Shown: in pieces, positions 23,671 to 37,339 of the stretch | Position numbering within the stretch: position 1 is the stretch's first letter | How the letters are laid out: each line of letters opens with the position of its first letter | The notes under the pieces: generated by a model | What the model was told of the DNA's origin: nothing | The model's database searches: none | The model's input: only the letters and a program-made list of their open reading frames with translations | Source of the DNA: Neodontobutis hainanensis | Taxonomy: Eukaryota; Chordata; Actinopteri; Gobiiformes; Odontobutidae | Assembly: GCA_024349245.1 (NCBI GenBank) | Contig: JALDNG010000078.1 | Span: 830,001-894,000, forward strand | Direction: 5' to 3' | DNA: 64,000 bases | Made by a program: the position numbers and the translations under genes

Positions 23671-26600
23671 AAGAAAGGGTTCATACTCTCTTTTACGTAT
23701 GATTTATTTTGCTTCTCATGTATCCCATTAAACATACATGTGTTCACTGTTTGGATCATTGAAAGGTTGAATTGCTCCGAAGTTGTTGTGTTTGGCATTG
23801 GTTGCACTGTTTGTGAATATATCATGAAATGTTTAACTTTGAAGTGTTAAAACGTACATTTAAACCATGTTCATCATCAGCTCAGTCCGCAGATCATTTT
23901 CTCCCAAAGTAATATTTTGTTGCAATGAGCAGCGTTTAACCAAAAGAGCCAAAACAAGTAAGCGTAACTGTGGAGAATCTTTTTAGTTGTATCCTGATTT
24001 CTGTAGATTAATAGCACATTGAAGTCTCTCTGCTTCTTGAGTGTAAGGCTCATTGCTAACTATTGTCTAATGTGTGTCTGAATGTGTGAAATCCTTCAGA
24101 CAATATCACCATTCACGTCTTATGTTTCCCGTCTGCTTCCAACAAAAACTTTAAGAATGTCTGAAACTAAGAGCTTCTCCTCCAAAAAAAAGCACTATGT
24201 CTTTGTGGAAGTTTTCATATACATCTTTTTTTTATTTTTCTGCGGAGAGAGAAGTTTAATCTTGTGAAGTCGCGGAGCTTCTTTAAAGCCATCACTTTGT
24301 TCAAATCTTATCTGAGGAGAAGTATAGCAGATTGGATGCCATTAAAAGTTCACTGTGACCTTGTAACAAATCAAGTCTATGTATGTGTCTTGATTTCCAA
24401 GTGCTTTAAATGGACTATAGACCCTTAGACATGGGAAATGCACACTGAGGCAACAACATCAGCTGGATTTCATGTTTATTTAAATTTAAATTTTTAAAAT
24501 TAAAGAGTATGCAAGTAAAAAAGACTTTAGTTATACACTTGAAAGTGGAAAGTTTATCAAAAGCAGATCAAAAATGCAAAAAAAAAATAATATATTTTGC
24601 ATAGCCTTGTGTGTGTGTTACTTTATCTAATATATTTATATATGTTTGTCTAATGTCGTTGTCTTTAATAATGGTATTTTTGCCAGGCTGTTCTCAGTTT
24701 AACAGACTTTGATGTGGAAGCACAGGTCTGTGTATAGCTCTGGTTTACTATGTGGGGTTTTATTTAATGTGTTGTAACATAATACAAAAGCAGTGTTGGA
24801 GAAAGTATTCAACATTTCTACTTCAGTAATTACTTGTTTGAGGTGTACAAAGGTTTCTGACAAATTTAAGGGATGGCATAACCAGTGCAATATCTTGTTA
24901 ATACAGGATGTGTGTGGGTCTATATTTTTTTAAACAGTCCTTAAAGTGCTGACACAATATTCAGTCTTGGCTACACCTCAGCTGTCTCTCTTATTTTACT
25001 AAGTGGCTGTATCTTACTTTAGTGCTACAGTTCTTAAGTGTGTCATTGTCTTTAAAGGCTCTGAGTCTCTGTGTCCTCTAAATCACACTCAGAGCTTGAG
25101 TGAACTAATGTTGTCAGGTAAAACCCAATTCCCTGAGTCACAGTGTATTATGACTTTAAATAGAGACTTGTTCAAAGCAGGGACATCCACTTGAAAAGAG
25201 AAAGACATGAGCGCTGTCTATGTCTGTCTATGTCTGTCTGTCTCTATCTTCCAAATGCCATTCTGCTGCCATCTGCACCACAGGTTTTTCTGAGGAACAA
25301 AATGTGCTGAGTTTCTACCATTGTCAGTGCTTTTGGAATCAGAAATGTTCAATACAATTTACCTACACACAAGCAATGTCATTCACAAAGCAAGGATAGA
25401 TCAAGTTTGGATAAGTTCAATTGTTGAAAAAATGGTATTAACAACCCAATAATTAACACAGAAATGTTGTTTAGAGCATAGAGTTTTAAGGCTGTACAAT
25501 GATTTAGGCAGAGATGGCTGTTTAAAATGTGCTTTACAAACAAAATTTGACTCTGACCAAAAGGATGAGCACATTCTGATTCTAAAAGCATCAATGCTAA
25601 AGAGATCTTAAGGTAAAGCTGTTCTGCTGGGCCTCACAGAGCGTCCAGCCCAACGAGTCTTTATTTATCAATACACAGTCAATGGTTCGGCCAAAGAAGA
25701 GATTTTCACTCTTCTTCCTGTTGCAGGATAAATAGATAAGCAGCTTGTAGTGAACATTGGTTATGGGTTTGGAGAAAATCAATAAAAACTGCACTTTGCA
25801 AAATGGAATAAAAGGCACATGGCTACATAGCATAAATCAATACAGTGCTACACACAATTATTGTTTGACATACTTTAGCTAAAGAGGCTAAAGCCGTTAA
25901 CTCCTGTTACAATGGACAGTTTTTTTTTGCAGTTGTTGTGCTCTAGTTCTGCAGTGGACTACAGATCTAGAGCAGAGAAGTGCAATAAAGACTTAAAGAC
26001 AAACCAAAGAAAGTGGTTGGTAACTACACTATAAACCCATTTTAGACTCAGGTAACGTTTGTATCTCTTTATTTTACATTTATAGACCTATAGTCTTAGA
26101 AATGGTTATGTCTTGCTGCAGCTTCAGGTAAAGTGCTAATAAACAGAGCTAATAGTTAACGTCTGTCAGCTGTAGGTTTGTGTGATCGGTTTAGACTCTT
26201 GCCTGGTGCAGGATAAGGCTCAGGGAAACTGATTTAATGAAGTTTAGCGCAATGACTGATTGATTTAAAGTCCCTAATGAAGTCAGTGTAAGATCTACAC
26301 TGGCTCTGATCACGTCTTACTCGCTTTTTCCTGCCATTGTGGCCGACAAAACCCACACCACACCTGTTTCCACTGAGTTTGTTCACTGATAGCAGCATGT
26401 CCCTGAAGGGCTACCATAGCTGTTCACAGTCTCTAATAAGGATGAGAGTGCAAATGCTGCCAAAAATTATACACCCCACCTTTAATTTTATTTATCTTCT
26501 ATAGTCTTTCAGATTTTGTTTTTTTAAATTGTGAAACTTACAGCAGACTATGGTCCAATATGGTTGTCTCATTTTGTTATTGTTATTAGAGTGAAAGCAC

Positions 26601-29600
26601 ATTGGGTATAGTTCAAAATATGTCCACAGGGAGCAAAAAAATAACAATATCTAATAGAATAGAACAGAAATAGTGCATTTGCTATAAAGTTGTACACAGG
26701 AGCATTTCTTCTTGCCAATACATTTTCCTCACAAAATGGTTACTCTGACAATCTCAAGCACAATGTAAACACTCTATTTGGGCTTGTTGATTGTCTAGAT
26801 TGATTTTTCATTGTAATGGGTGATTCCAAATTGGTTCATTTGTTAAATCTGAAACAAAACTAAATTTGATATTGATGATGTGTTTGACTGATTGATTTCT
26901 CTTTACCATGGCTGCGTGTCATTTTCTACTGCTTTTCTCTGTTATGGGTTATGTAATGCTTTGGATTGGACGTGAGGTGTTGTACTCTTTGGCCAGTTAA
27001 TCGCAGGGCTAACACTTAAAGACATAGACTGTCAGACAAACCACATGTACTACTTTAGCCGATCAGAAGAAGCGAGAGAAAACATGCAGACTTTTGTTTG
27101 TTTTGTTGTTTTTGTTTTCTGTGTTTTCTGTGACCCTACAGGATCAGTTTAGAGGCACAGCAGTCGACATTGAAGTAAGAACTGCACCGTGTCAAACAAC
27201 TGGGAGGTCAAAGGTTACACAGCCTGCTTCTCAAACGTCCTGCTGTTGTGAGGTCATATGGACATGTCTTGATCCAGGACAGAGTCTGGGTTATAACTCT
27301 GAAGAATGTGTGAGGAATCATCTTACACATGATTTTTTTGAGATTCAAATGCCATTCTTCAAACCACTGTGCCGACAAGAAAACTATCAAGAGTCTACGT
27401 TTTCAAGCTTTTTGATGCCTTTAATAAACCTGTAAAATACATAACCCTCAAACCCATTTAGGGACCTGAACTACAACAATGTGCAAATAAATACAAATGA
27501 TTCAAAAAGCCGGTCCAATTGCTCTTTAGAATATAATTGAACATAATCCAGTGACTGCATAAGTGTGGCCAACCTTCCTTCAAAATAAAAGCCCCCTGTA
27601 CTAGAGGTGTCCTTCTGCTTGAAACTTAGTTATGGTTCAAAGATGGCAGTAATGAGCCTTGAAATATGTAATGATTTTTTAATGGCAGCAAATTATGGTT
27701 GAGACGGTCTTAAGTACGGCCCTGATTTAGACAGTATAGTGTCATGTCCCTTATATTCTACATAATTGGATGTTATTTTCCCCTGGAGCTGAAATGTCAC
27801 TTAGCTTTTTATAGATGCTGTTCTAATCCAAAGACTGAATCAACCTTTCTTTGCCACAAAACCACTCTGAGCTCTGTCCTTGCTCTTCATTTAAATTCTT
27901 GGCTAAAGTTGCTATCATTGGACCATTTATCACCTCCACATTTGATTAATGCAAAAGCGCCCTCCATGACACCTTGTCGAAAAAAAACGCCCAGCAATTT
28001 GTCAATTTGAGTGTTCTGTCCAGAGTGACCATTGGCTTTGCAGGAAAGGGGCTCGTCTTTTAGTGGAGTCTTAAATTGTGTTACACTTCCCTCTAGAGGC
28101 CACGCCATAATGCTAAAAAAAATGACGTACTCCCCATTTAGGTCTATACAGGAAAGTTTACCTTCATCTTGTTAATAAGGATTCTGTGTTTACATTGTGT
28201 TACTGTTACTGACACTGAAACTCATATAGTAACCAGCATTTATCAGCTCTGACTCTGATACCTCTCAGTTAATCAGACACTGAAGTTATATTACAGTACA
28301 ATGTAATTACAGTATTTAAAGGTGCAGTGTATATAACATTGTAGTAAATGATTCAGTTTCAGTTCTGTATAATAACCTCAAAATAACACTCTTAGTGTTC
28401 CATTTAAATTGCAGTTTGAACTATCACCACCAGATGTTGCTAAAGACGGGGAAAAAAATGACATTTGACATTGGGAAAAAACTTTCCAGGACGGGGAGTA
28501 TTTAGCAGATGTGCCGAATAAGCACTGAGACATCAATCAGAAAAAAAGGCCTGTCTCATATTTGCTGGATTTGCAGGAACATTCTTTGTCAAATGAGCGT
28601 GTTCAAGTACAACTCAATCATCAACATCAACGTGATAATAATACAACACACACTGTTAGCTGACTCTCATCACTGCAGAAGTATTAAATGTCTGTCTGTC
28701 AGTGAATGTGTTCCATCTTCTTACACCCAAAGACAGCACCATGTGACCCGCAAAGGCCATCATTTCAAGTAAAACACTAGGTGTAGTTGCTTTAAAGATA
28801 CTGTATTCCTCTTAAACTAGGATGACCATACGTTTATGCCCCCCGTCCCGTGTCCCGGTGAATATCCACAAAAACACAAAAATGTTCTGGTTTAACCCTC
28901 TCCCTGTCCCGATTGTCTCTATTTTTATCCAATGCTGGCAACTTTTCTGTCTGAACGTCCCAGAGTTACCATGTCCCATTGGTAAAGAGTGTTCCTTAGG
29001 TCTGTAGCTCAGCAATAATTGTTTTTTTGGTTCTTGTGAGAAAAGTAACCTACTGTGATGGATATACTGTTATGTATGACTGTTTGTAAAACTGTTTTAG
29101 CTCTGATCGTTGCAATCAGTTCAGTTTTTAATTGATGACTGTTATTGTAGCCTACTTATTTTCTGCAACATAATTTTTCATTTAAATTAAATTGTCCTGG
29201 TTTTTAGGCTTGAAAACATGGTCAACCCATCATAAACCCCTGGCTTTCTAAAGCATGAGTGTAGCCTATCTGTTACACACTGCAGTCTGCTTGTAAATCA
29301 TTCATATTCGGCCATTAAGCTCCACTCTTTAAAATACTTACTCAAAAGTGTAAACATCTATATTCGCACAGAACACAAGGCTGGAAGACTATATTGGCTC
29401 CAGAGCAATCAAAAGCAGTTTACTTTGAGCTATGGCCACACATAATGAACAGTCGGGCCTGTCGGAGCCAGCTAACCCATTAGCCCAGGCTAATGCACCC
29501 AGAACTGTCCGCCATGCGCTGCCCATCACTCTAGACCGGATCTGGTTTCACACACAAGCCGTCTTGCCTCTTTGCTCTCGGGGCAAATCTCGTTCCAAAA

Positions 29601-32600
29601 CAACGACCTCTCAGAAGAGATCCAATCATTAGGCGGCCGCTGTTAGACATAATGGACTAAATGGGCTTTTTCTCTTTAATACGAACAGGTTTATGTGTTT
29701 AGCAGCTGAGGTTACAAGGTCTAAGAGGCAGATTAGGTGAAATAAGCTTATTTTATTTAAAGGCATTAAAGGTTATGTGGTGAAATGGGTGTTTTGTCTA
29801 AGTTTGAATATGCACAGAAACACATATCTACTCCCATTTCCTTCAGATTGTAAAGTGGATATTGGCTCAATCAGAGGGTGAAATTGTTTTTGACCGAGCC
29901 TGTGATCTTGGGTTTCACAGCTCAGCCTTTGCTAAATGGAGCGGCTACATTAGAGGCCAGAGAGGAGCAGGCTGCAGAGTGCTCTTAAACAGAAAAAAAA
30001 ACAACAACCGGGTTTTCTGTTCAGCCAAATGCTTGCTCGTATGAAGGGACAGCACATGTAGCAAACTGTGTTGGAAGAGCAGTATCAGTTTACAGACGTC
30101 AGATCTAAACAATGGTCCCATAAGAGGGTACGGTGACAGACATGATGGGCCTCATGTGATGAGGATAAACACCTTTTCTGCTTCAGTGCAACCACCCATT
30201 ACTTTTTAAGGCTTATCAGAGTGACTAATGTGATTTGGAGATGTTGGAGCACAAGGAGATTAGATGGTCTTTTTTTTTGTCAAGGAGGGAGAGTTAGTCC
30301 AGTCTTAGACCAGGTCCAGACTGATGGAGGTCAGTGTTTGGTGAAGGAAGCAGAGATAAAGATTTAAAGTTTAACATCATATGATTGAGATTTGAATTCA
30401 GTCCCAAGAACAGACAAATACTGTATATTATTTGTGGTCTTGGTTGGTCTTAATGTCAAGATACAACAAGAAACAAGATAGGGATCAAGACATGACAAAA
30501 CCAAGACCGGTCTTACTACAGCACTACTTTGGAAACAAGTTGGTTGTGATTGATTAATATTTGCACGGCTGCACAAGACACACACACTTCTTCAAGATAT
30601 ATAGAATAAACAGTTCAATTTCAGACGTTCTCCAAAAGTCTGACATATTTGAGATCTTTATCATTTAACAACAGTAAACCTCGGTATTGTCCAAGGAAGT
30701 TTAATGCAGTCCACCTGCAGAACTCTGAATTACACTGCAGTGGACCATATATAAAGTGGTCCTGGTTAGACTTTGGACTTGTCTGTCATAGGATTTATAT
30801 TATGATAGTTAAATGACTACCTTCATAAACTTACAATAGTGATTTGTGTCACAGTTTGAAATACTGTTTAGTTTAAAAACATGGAAGTGATACTATTTAG
30901 AAACTGGCCTTACGTTCAGGAAAAATCAGTGACAACATTAGCCACTGAAGCTAGTGATGCTAATACCTAGTAAATTATGTATTGACAGGGTGATTTAGGT
31001 TCTCTTTATTTTTTATTTATTTTATTCTATTTCCATATTCTATTAAAAAATATATATATATTGAAATCCAGCAACCACGGTGCACTAATAAATATGTAAC
31101 CAGTGCCTGAGAAAGGTTTGGGCCAACCTTTCTTTTATTAAATTAAATTTCAGAATCCCCCCTACCTCCCCGACAATAAAACTGTGTGACTCATGATGCC
31201 AGCAATACTCTACCAACAAAGTGTGTAAATTCCACACCTGTCCCATAGTTTTCCCCCTTTCCTCTGGTCCCGCCCTCGTCCCTTTGTGCCTCCTCTATTC
31301 TCACTCATGCCCCAGCTCCATCCACACCTCACACCGCGCCTCGAGGAGCAGCGTAGAGCACTGCTGCACGAAACACTCCAGCCAAACTGAAGAATGTTCT
31401 CCAAAAACTGTAAGTAACACTGAGCTCTAGTGTTTTTGTTTAAACATATTTGGACTAAACAAAGCCTTGTGTCAACATTTCAGCATTTAATAAAAGTGCA
31501 TCTATCAACTTCAATATAATATTTCTGATCAACATGGCAACACTGCTTGGACCCTCTTGTCTTGTTCCTTACTGTCTTTTTTCAGACTCCCTCAGATGAT
31601 TATCCAGAGCTCCGACAAAGTCTAATAAAGTGGCTCGGTGACTCGTTATATATGTCCCGAGATGGATCATCACACTTGGAGGGACACGAGGAGGTGGTGG
31701 TATCGGGATGACAAAGGCTGCAGATGTCTTTTCTTCTTATAAAGCAGGCTGAAAAATGACATAAGGGCAGCAGAGCTCAGGTAACTTCATCTGGACACTG
31801 ATACTCTTGAAAGGTAACCAGCTTTGGGGTTGTTTCTTACAACGTCTGCGCCACAAGAGTGAGAAAGTTGTTTGTGGTGAGTGTGTTTTGGATGGGTTTA
31901 TTTCGCATAAAGAATGAGGGTTATTAGGAAATGACAAAACCAGCCAATAGGTGTTCTTATGTTGTAGTCTTTGTGAGTGGAGCAGCAAAAGTCAGAAGAA
32001 AAGGATGCCAACTATATGTTATTTTAAAACAACAGGACTACTTTTTGCATTAGTGTGGGAAAAGTATCCCATGTAATCCCTGAGTCTTAAGGCAACGTGA
32101 ACATTAGGCTTGTTTTCAGCTGAGCAGTGATGTCATGACACCGGTGTTGGGGCAGACTTACAGTTTATTCAGAAAACTGAGCCCATGTCCTGAGGCTCAG
32201 ACAAACTATCTGAGAACAATCGAACAATGAAGGCCGGGACTCCAGATGAACACGTAAAAGAGAAAGGTAATAGGCACATTTCGTCTTTTAAACTTGTTGT
32301 TGATTTGCATGTGGGTCACTCCTGGCCATTTACTCTATATTATCTATTCTATATTTGCTATATCAGCGTAGTACTTGAAATTTAATACATTTCTTCAAAG
32401 CATACAAAGACTTTGACCTCAATTCTTTAATTTTTTTTAATTTTTAAAATAAAACTAAATTCAGTGGTTATGTAGTCTCACATAATGAAAAGGCCTGCTA
32501 TTGTCAATTCTGGTCAGAGATGAAGAAGATGGTCATGTAGGCCGTAATACAATAAAATAAAAAAAAAAAATAGATGCCCAGATGTGCTCTATTAGTTTTA

Positions 32601-32760
32601 CTAACTTTAGCAAGTTCAGTAGGATATTTTAGCATAAGATTAATGAGAGTTAGATGAGACACGTTATAAAGACCCCAAGAAAATAAAAGTAAAATGTAAT
32701 ATAGTGAGTGAAATTTAACTATCCTCTCTTTGAGTAAAAGTCAAAATCTGGTTCACTCTT

Positions 32761-32764
<4 letters not shown>

Positions 32765-32796
<32 letters not shown>
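32765..32796 (+). repeat. A(32) homopolymer run
   Basis: Uninterrupted run of 32 adenines. It could be the tail of an old retroposed copy inserted in + orientation, but no recognisable SINE or processed gene lies just upstream, so it is recorded as a simple repeat. Confidence 0.9.
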
Positions 32797-32797
<1 letters not shown>

Positions 32798-33014
32798 ACT
32801 TGAAGATATACAACCTGTCCTATACTTTTTATTTCCTCTGTCAGCTGTGATTGGTGGAGAGTTACAAAATTTAAAAATGTGCCTCTAATGAAAAACAAAT
32901 GAGGAAAATGTATTAAGCCCAGGTGTGACAGTTCGTTTATTTCTGCATATTGTACTTTTCAGATGCGACTGATATCAACAGGCTAGACTGGCTAAGCCCC
33001 TTCTGTCATGTAGG

Positions 33015-33205
33015 CTTTACTACATTTACAGTTTACATTTATTCATTTAGCTGACGCTTTTATCCAAAGTGACTTACATTGTTCTACAGTAATTACCAGT
33101 GTTACCAGGTGGGTTAAGTGTCTTGCCCAAGGACACAACGACAGTTGAACTGTGGAGAGAGTGGGAATCACCTACCGCTCTACCCACTGAGCTACTGCCA
33201 CACCC
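33015..33205. repeat. Fish interspersed repeat (SINE- or MITE-like)
   Basis: TTCATTTAGCTGACGCTTTT followed by ATCCAAAGTGACTTACA, then GGGTTAAGTGTCTTGCCCAA plus GGACACAACGACAG and CTACCCACTGAGCTACTGCC are hallmark blocks of a very common teleost dispersed repeat. The class is uncertain from sequence alone. A short open frame across it is not a gene. Confidence 0.7.
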
Positions 33206-36113
33206 TACTAAATATGTTTACATAAAATGTATATTTTTAATGTCTGTGAAGGTTTTCAGTCATCCAGGTAATGTTGAAGTAAAGGTTAAAGCAATGACAT
33301 CTGGACTTAGTTTTTTAATTTTATTATATTTTGTGGAAGATTTTAGAACATAGTGTTTATAGTTTGTAGTCCTCAGTGACTAAACACCAATCATCTTCCT
33401 CATTTGGTGATTGACAGGTGTGAAGGTCCGCCCCTTGAACTACCAGCTATTGAGGCTAAATGTTTTATAAATATTATAAATGTATTCAGCCCAGCGACTT
33501 GGATTTGAATAATTTCCCTGTACTTTTCAGAGAAAGAGGAGAAGATGTGACAGAAAGAGCAGGATATTTTCATTTACATAGCTACATTAACTTTAGCAAT
33601 ATTTGTTCCATTTAGGATAATTTGACACATTAGCATTGGCATTATTTGTTACTTAAAGTGACACTATGTAACTTTTAGCTAGTAGCTCTAAGTAACTTTA
33701 AAGTCTACAAATATTGAAAGTGTCCTTTGTAATGAACAGTATACAGCTTTTATATTCCAGTATAATATAAAAGTAACTTTAAACAGATGTTGTAGGTAAT
33801 CTGTAGGATTTTACTCACTACTCATGTCTGGTTTTAATGTGCTTTTTATTCACAGGGGACTTGGACTTCTCAAGTAAAATGTGTTTCTGACAAGACTCAA
33901 CATGACCAATCCAATCGCTAAAGACCATCATAATTGTTTACTGTTATGTTTTAGTTTATGCCTCTATCACTGCACTCCTATTCCAGCCAGCGTCCCGTCA
34001 CAGAGGCCCCTGTCTGTGGGACGACTTTTCTGAAGATGCAGAACTTAGCTCATTCGTGAGCATTGAACCACAGAGTAATTGTTCACAGTGGCTAAGTTCA
34101 GTGTCTGACATGAAAGCGTGACTCTCCCACTCACACAGACTACATACCTGAGAGACAGAGGCGCAAAAAGAAGTGGGGCTACCATTAAAACAAACAGGAA
34201 TGCTGTTCTAAAAAGTCTTTGCAAAAGTCCAGACACTGAGTACATTAAACACTTTAGATTTGAGGCATTTTTTGAAGTAAAAGGGAGAAAGTTTTTAATA
34301 TTTCCAGATGCAAAATGTAGACTATAGACAGTGCTGATCCGTGTCTTTTTCTCCTGTTTTTTTTTATCGCTTTACAGTCTCTTGTTATATCTGGAGCTTG
34401 GATTCATTTTTCTGGTTGTACATTCTCGTGCCTACTGAACTGGAATCAGTGTGTCTATCGCAGAACTGGCTCAGTCCAGCAGGAACAAGAGTGACACCTA
34501 TTGGGGCTCCAGCAGTGTTAACAGGGCCATCACCGACGGGACCCTCGTCATTAAAATGATCCAAGTCACCTGAACTGACCGATGCATTTTAGGCTCTCTC
34601 CGTGTGTGTAACTGTGTGACGCAGGTGTAGGCATTACAAACTCCTGAGACGTACTATGATTTGTGCTGAGTAAAACTTGCTGCCTCTCTTCATTCCTCAG
34701 TCTGTAATAAGCTGTCATTGTGTCAAGAGCCTCCTGACTAAATTGGGAAACAGCGGCTCAACACCTCTGCTGCAGTCATTATATACCTGAGCGGACATGT
34801 ACCGCATTAGCAAAAACAAAACTGATCATCAGTCCATGTGCTATTGATTATAAATGAGCTCACGTTTCACTTTTTGCAGCTTCACACTGAGTCTTATAAA
34901 ACGTATTGATCATTTCTGCCGAAGTCTGCTGAAATACTGTACTTTTTCTTTCATGCTCTATATTTCATTTGTGATTAAAGTTTTCTTTTTGCAAGGTCAA
35001 AACCAAGCCGTCATTTATTTCCTGCTCCCAAATCTTTAGATTTCCACTCTGTCAGGGGTAAACCAACAAGCACAGCACTGTTATCAGTCAGAAGAGGACT
35101 GACGTCTGACAGAACAGGTGAGGACCAATTACTGAGAACAAGCTGCGTCATCACTTTATTGGCAGCTCAAACTTAATTTAGATTAAATTCATACAAAGAA
35201 GCTGATATAAGGGTCTCTGGTTTAAAGTTTTTTCTATATATAGGACTCTTCCTGGTTAAGTCAAAGGTACATTTCTAAAGGAGTCACTTTAGATTCACTT
35301 TAGCACACTTCTTGTGATAAGAAGATGATATCAGTAAACCAGTTTTTTTCTATTCTTGTAAAAGCTTATTGAGTTTTAAAGCTGTTTGTGACTTTACATG
35401 TACAGATAAAAGGCACAAAATTAATCCTCAAGTGTCTGAAATGTAAATCAGTGAGAAGAAAAAAAAAGATCAAATGACAAATACCGATGACACAATTACA
35501 CAAAAACAGGTCAGGAAAATGATCTAGGCTTTTGAAATATGAGTGAGTCCCCTGGAAAAAAAAACATTTGGGAAACACTGCTCTAGTCCACACTTCTCAG
35601 AAATCTCTGAAACTAAAATGTACTGTATCTGTTTGGAGCAGCTGAAAACTAGCAGCAGGAACAGAGCTGGATATGACTCTACAGTTACTTGTTATTTATG
35701 AATCCATGCACATACACACACACAACGGCAGCTGAGTCACCTAAATCTCTCACAATGTGCTGTTTGCTTCAGAAGTCATGTTTAAAATTAAAAAGGGCCA
35801 CACGTCATTTGGTTAAAAACAATTACGAATAAAATATGCTGATAAAAATTGGGACTTTTAATAAAAAAAAACGATGATTGATTGAAGCTGTAATACCTAT
35901 AACTTCCAGAAGAGGGCGCAGAGACCATAAGACTCCAGCCATAATAACAAGCGTACTCTTTGATCAATTGAAAAGCTCGCGCACTCCTTTAAACAGTGAG
36001 CGTTAGTCATTTTATTTATCTTTACTTCTCAGTTCTGCATCGTTTTACTCATATGTTCAGCTCCTTGTGGTTAAACTTTGACCTTTCTCCACTCAACGAC
36101 GAGCATTATGCTT

Positions 36114-36458
36114 TTATTTTCCCACCTTGCCGCTGTGTGGGTGGGTGTGGAGGAAAAATCTAGGAAGTACTGAGCATAACTTCAGGAGCAGGTCGACGGA
36201 CAGGGCGACGGTAATCCTCCCTTTCTCAGGTAAACTGCGAGTTAAAACAAGAATAGTCGCTGAATTGCTTAGAAATACGTATAAACTGAGAGGTGCCAAT
36301 TCTCAAGTTTATCTTTGTGGACAGAGGGAGTTTTTTTTTAACCCCTGTAAAGTTGTTGAATTGGAGTCGGTTTACCGGTGAGGCAGGTTTTCTTCTTCGC
36401 TGTCACTAATGGCTCCGCAGCTGCTGGCGATGGAGTAACTCTGAGGTTTATGTCAAAG
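36114..36458 (+). promoter_or_regulatory. Candidate promoter and 5' non-coding exon(s) of the class IX myosin
   Basis: GC-richer sequence than its surroundings, with two possible exon ends at CTCAG|GTAAACTG (36229) and TCAAAG|GTGAGG (36458). The first coding exon is preceded by an acceptor GGGCAG at 37277-37282, so an untranslated upstream exon is required. This patch, 0.8-1.2 kb away, is the best candidate for the transcription start. No TATA box is evident. Confidence 0.45.
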
Positions 36459-36640
36459 GTGAGGATATCATTTCTGTTAGAGGGTTTTTTAAACCGTTTG
36501 TGAAGTGCATTCAATTTAAAATATTAGGAAAATGTGCAAATTTAAAGTAAACTGACAAACCGAGACAAATAAACTTGCATTTAGTGAGTTTTTGTAGGTA
36601 TTAATTTACAGTAGAAATGTTATAGGCTCACAGAGGGTTT

Positions 36641-37110
36641 ATGGTTTAACTGGGTTTAGTCCCAGTTTAGACTTGGATGAAAATGAAACCTGTTTTTTTC
36701 CCCCTGATTTAGTCCTTGTGTAGTTCTCTAGGCGTAGTTTTGCTTTAGTCCAAGTTTAGACCTTGTTTAGTTCCGGAGTCAGAACTGATCTGGTTTAGTC
36801 TTCTTGGTTGAGATCTGGCAGAGATCTGGTTAGACTTGCTGACACCTGCTAGACCTGGTTGAGACCTAATGCCCTTCTGGTTGTGGCATTGTTAGACCTG
36901 ATTTAGTCCTGGCTTAGACTTCTTTCAGCCCTGGTTAAGACCTGTTTTGATCCTGGTGTAGTCCTAGTCTAGACCTGGTTAAGACCTTGTTGAGATATAG
37001 TTTTGAGACACGGTTTTGTCCTATATAATCTCTGGTTTTGTCCTGGTCTAGACCTTGCTTTGCCTTGGTTTAGACCTGTTTCTGAACCGGTTTAAAGGCC
37101 TAGTTTTAAG
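36641..37110 (+). repeat. Degenerate 11-12 bp minisatellite in the 5' intron of the myosin gene
   Basis: Dozens of diverged copies of TGGTTTAGACC / TGGTTTAGTCC, with TGGTTGAGACC variants, fill about 470 bp between the presumed 5' exon and the first coding exon. The array is old, as few copies are identical. Confidence 0.8.
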
Positions 37111-37339
37111 GAATAATATTTGACGTGGATAAAACACCCATCAGTTTTTTTTCAATTACAATAAACAGAACATATAAACATTTTCATCTTCTTTTGAGCC
37201 CAACAGTGCATTTTCAATCATGGTTCAGGTTTGGACAAAGTTTAATTGATTTATTTATTTGTTTTATTGCGTCTTTGGGCAGTGAGTGGAGCCACAGCCT
37301 TGGGGCTCTGAGTGATGCTGAGTCTGGCCTCTGTGGATC

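Larger units (their letters stand above)
13900..36110. other. About 22-kb intergenic desert with decayed repeats
   Basis: No gene is supported. Open frames are short, AT-driven and lack recognisable domains. Repeats worth naming are listed separately: L2-like fragments at 15.0, 18.1 and 23.5 kb, a palindromic element at 22.7-23.2 kb, a 32-base A-run at 32.8 kb and a fish interspersed repeat at 33.0-33.2 kb. Small simple repeats occur at 16305-16328 (AAAT-type) and 25217-25250 (TCTG/TCTA). Regulatory elements of the flanking genes may be present but cannot be recognised from one sequence. Confidence 0.5.

Noticed and set aside
27094..27435. 113-codon plus-strand frame with a hydrophobic start (MFVLLFLFSVFSV)
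   Set aside because: It looks like a signal peptide, but the start is T-rich low complexity and the rest has no domain, conserved pattern or splice partner.
31229..31390. GC-rich plus-strand frame ending LLHETLQPN after an acceptor-like CCCCAG
   Set aside because: Considered as a terminal exon, but no upstream exon, no recognisable domain and C-rich low complexity in its first half.
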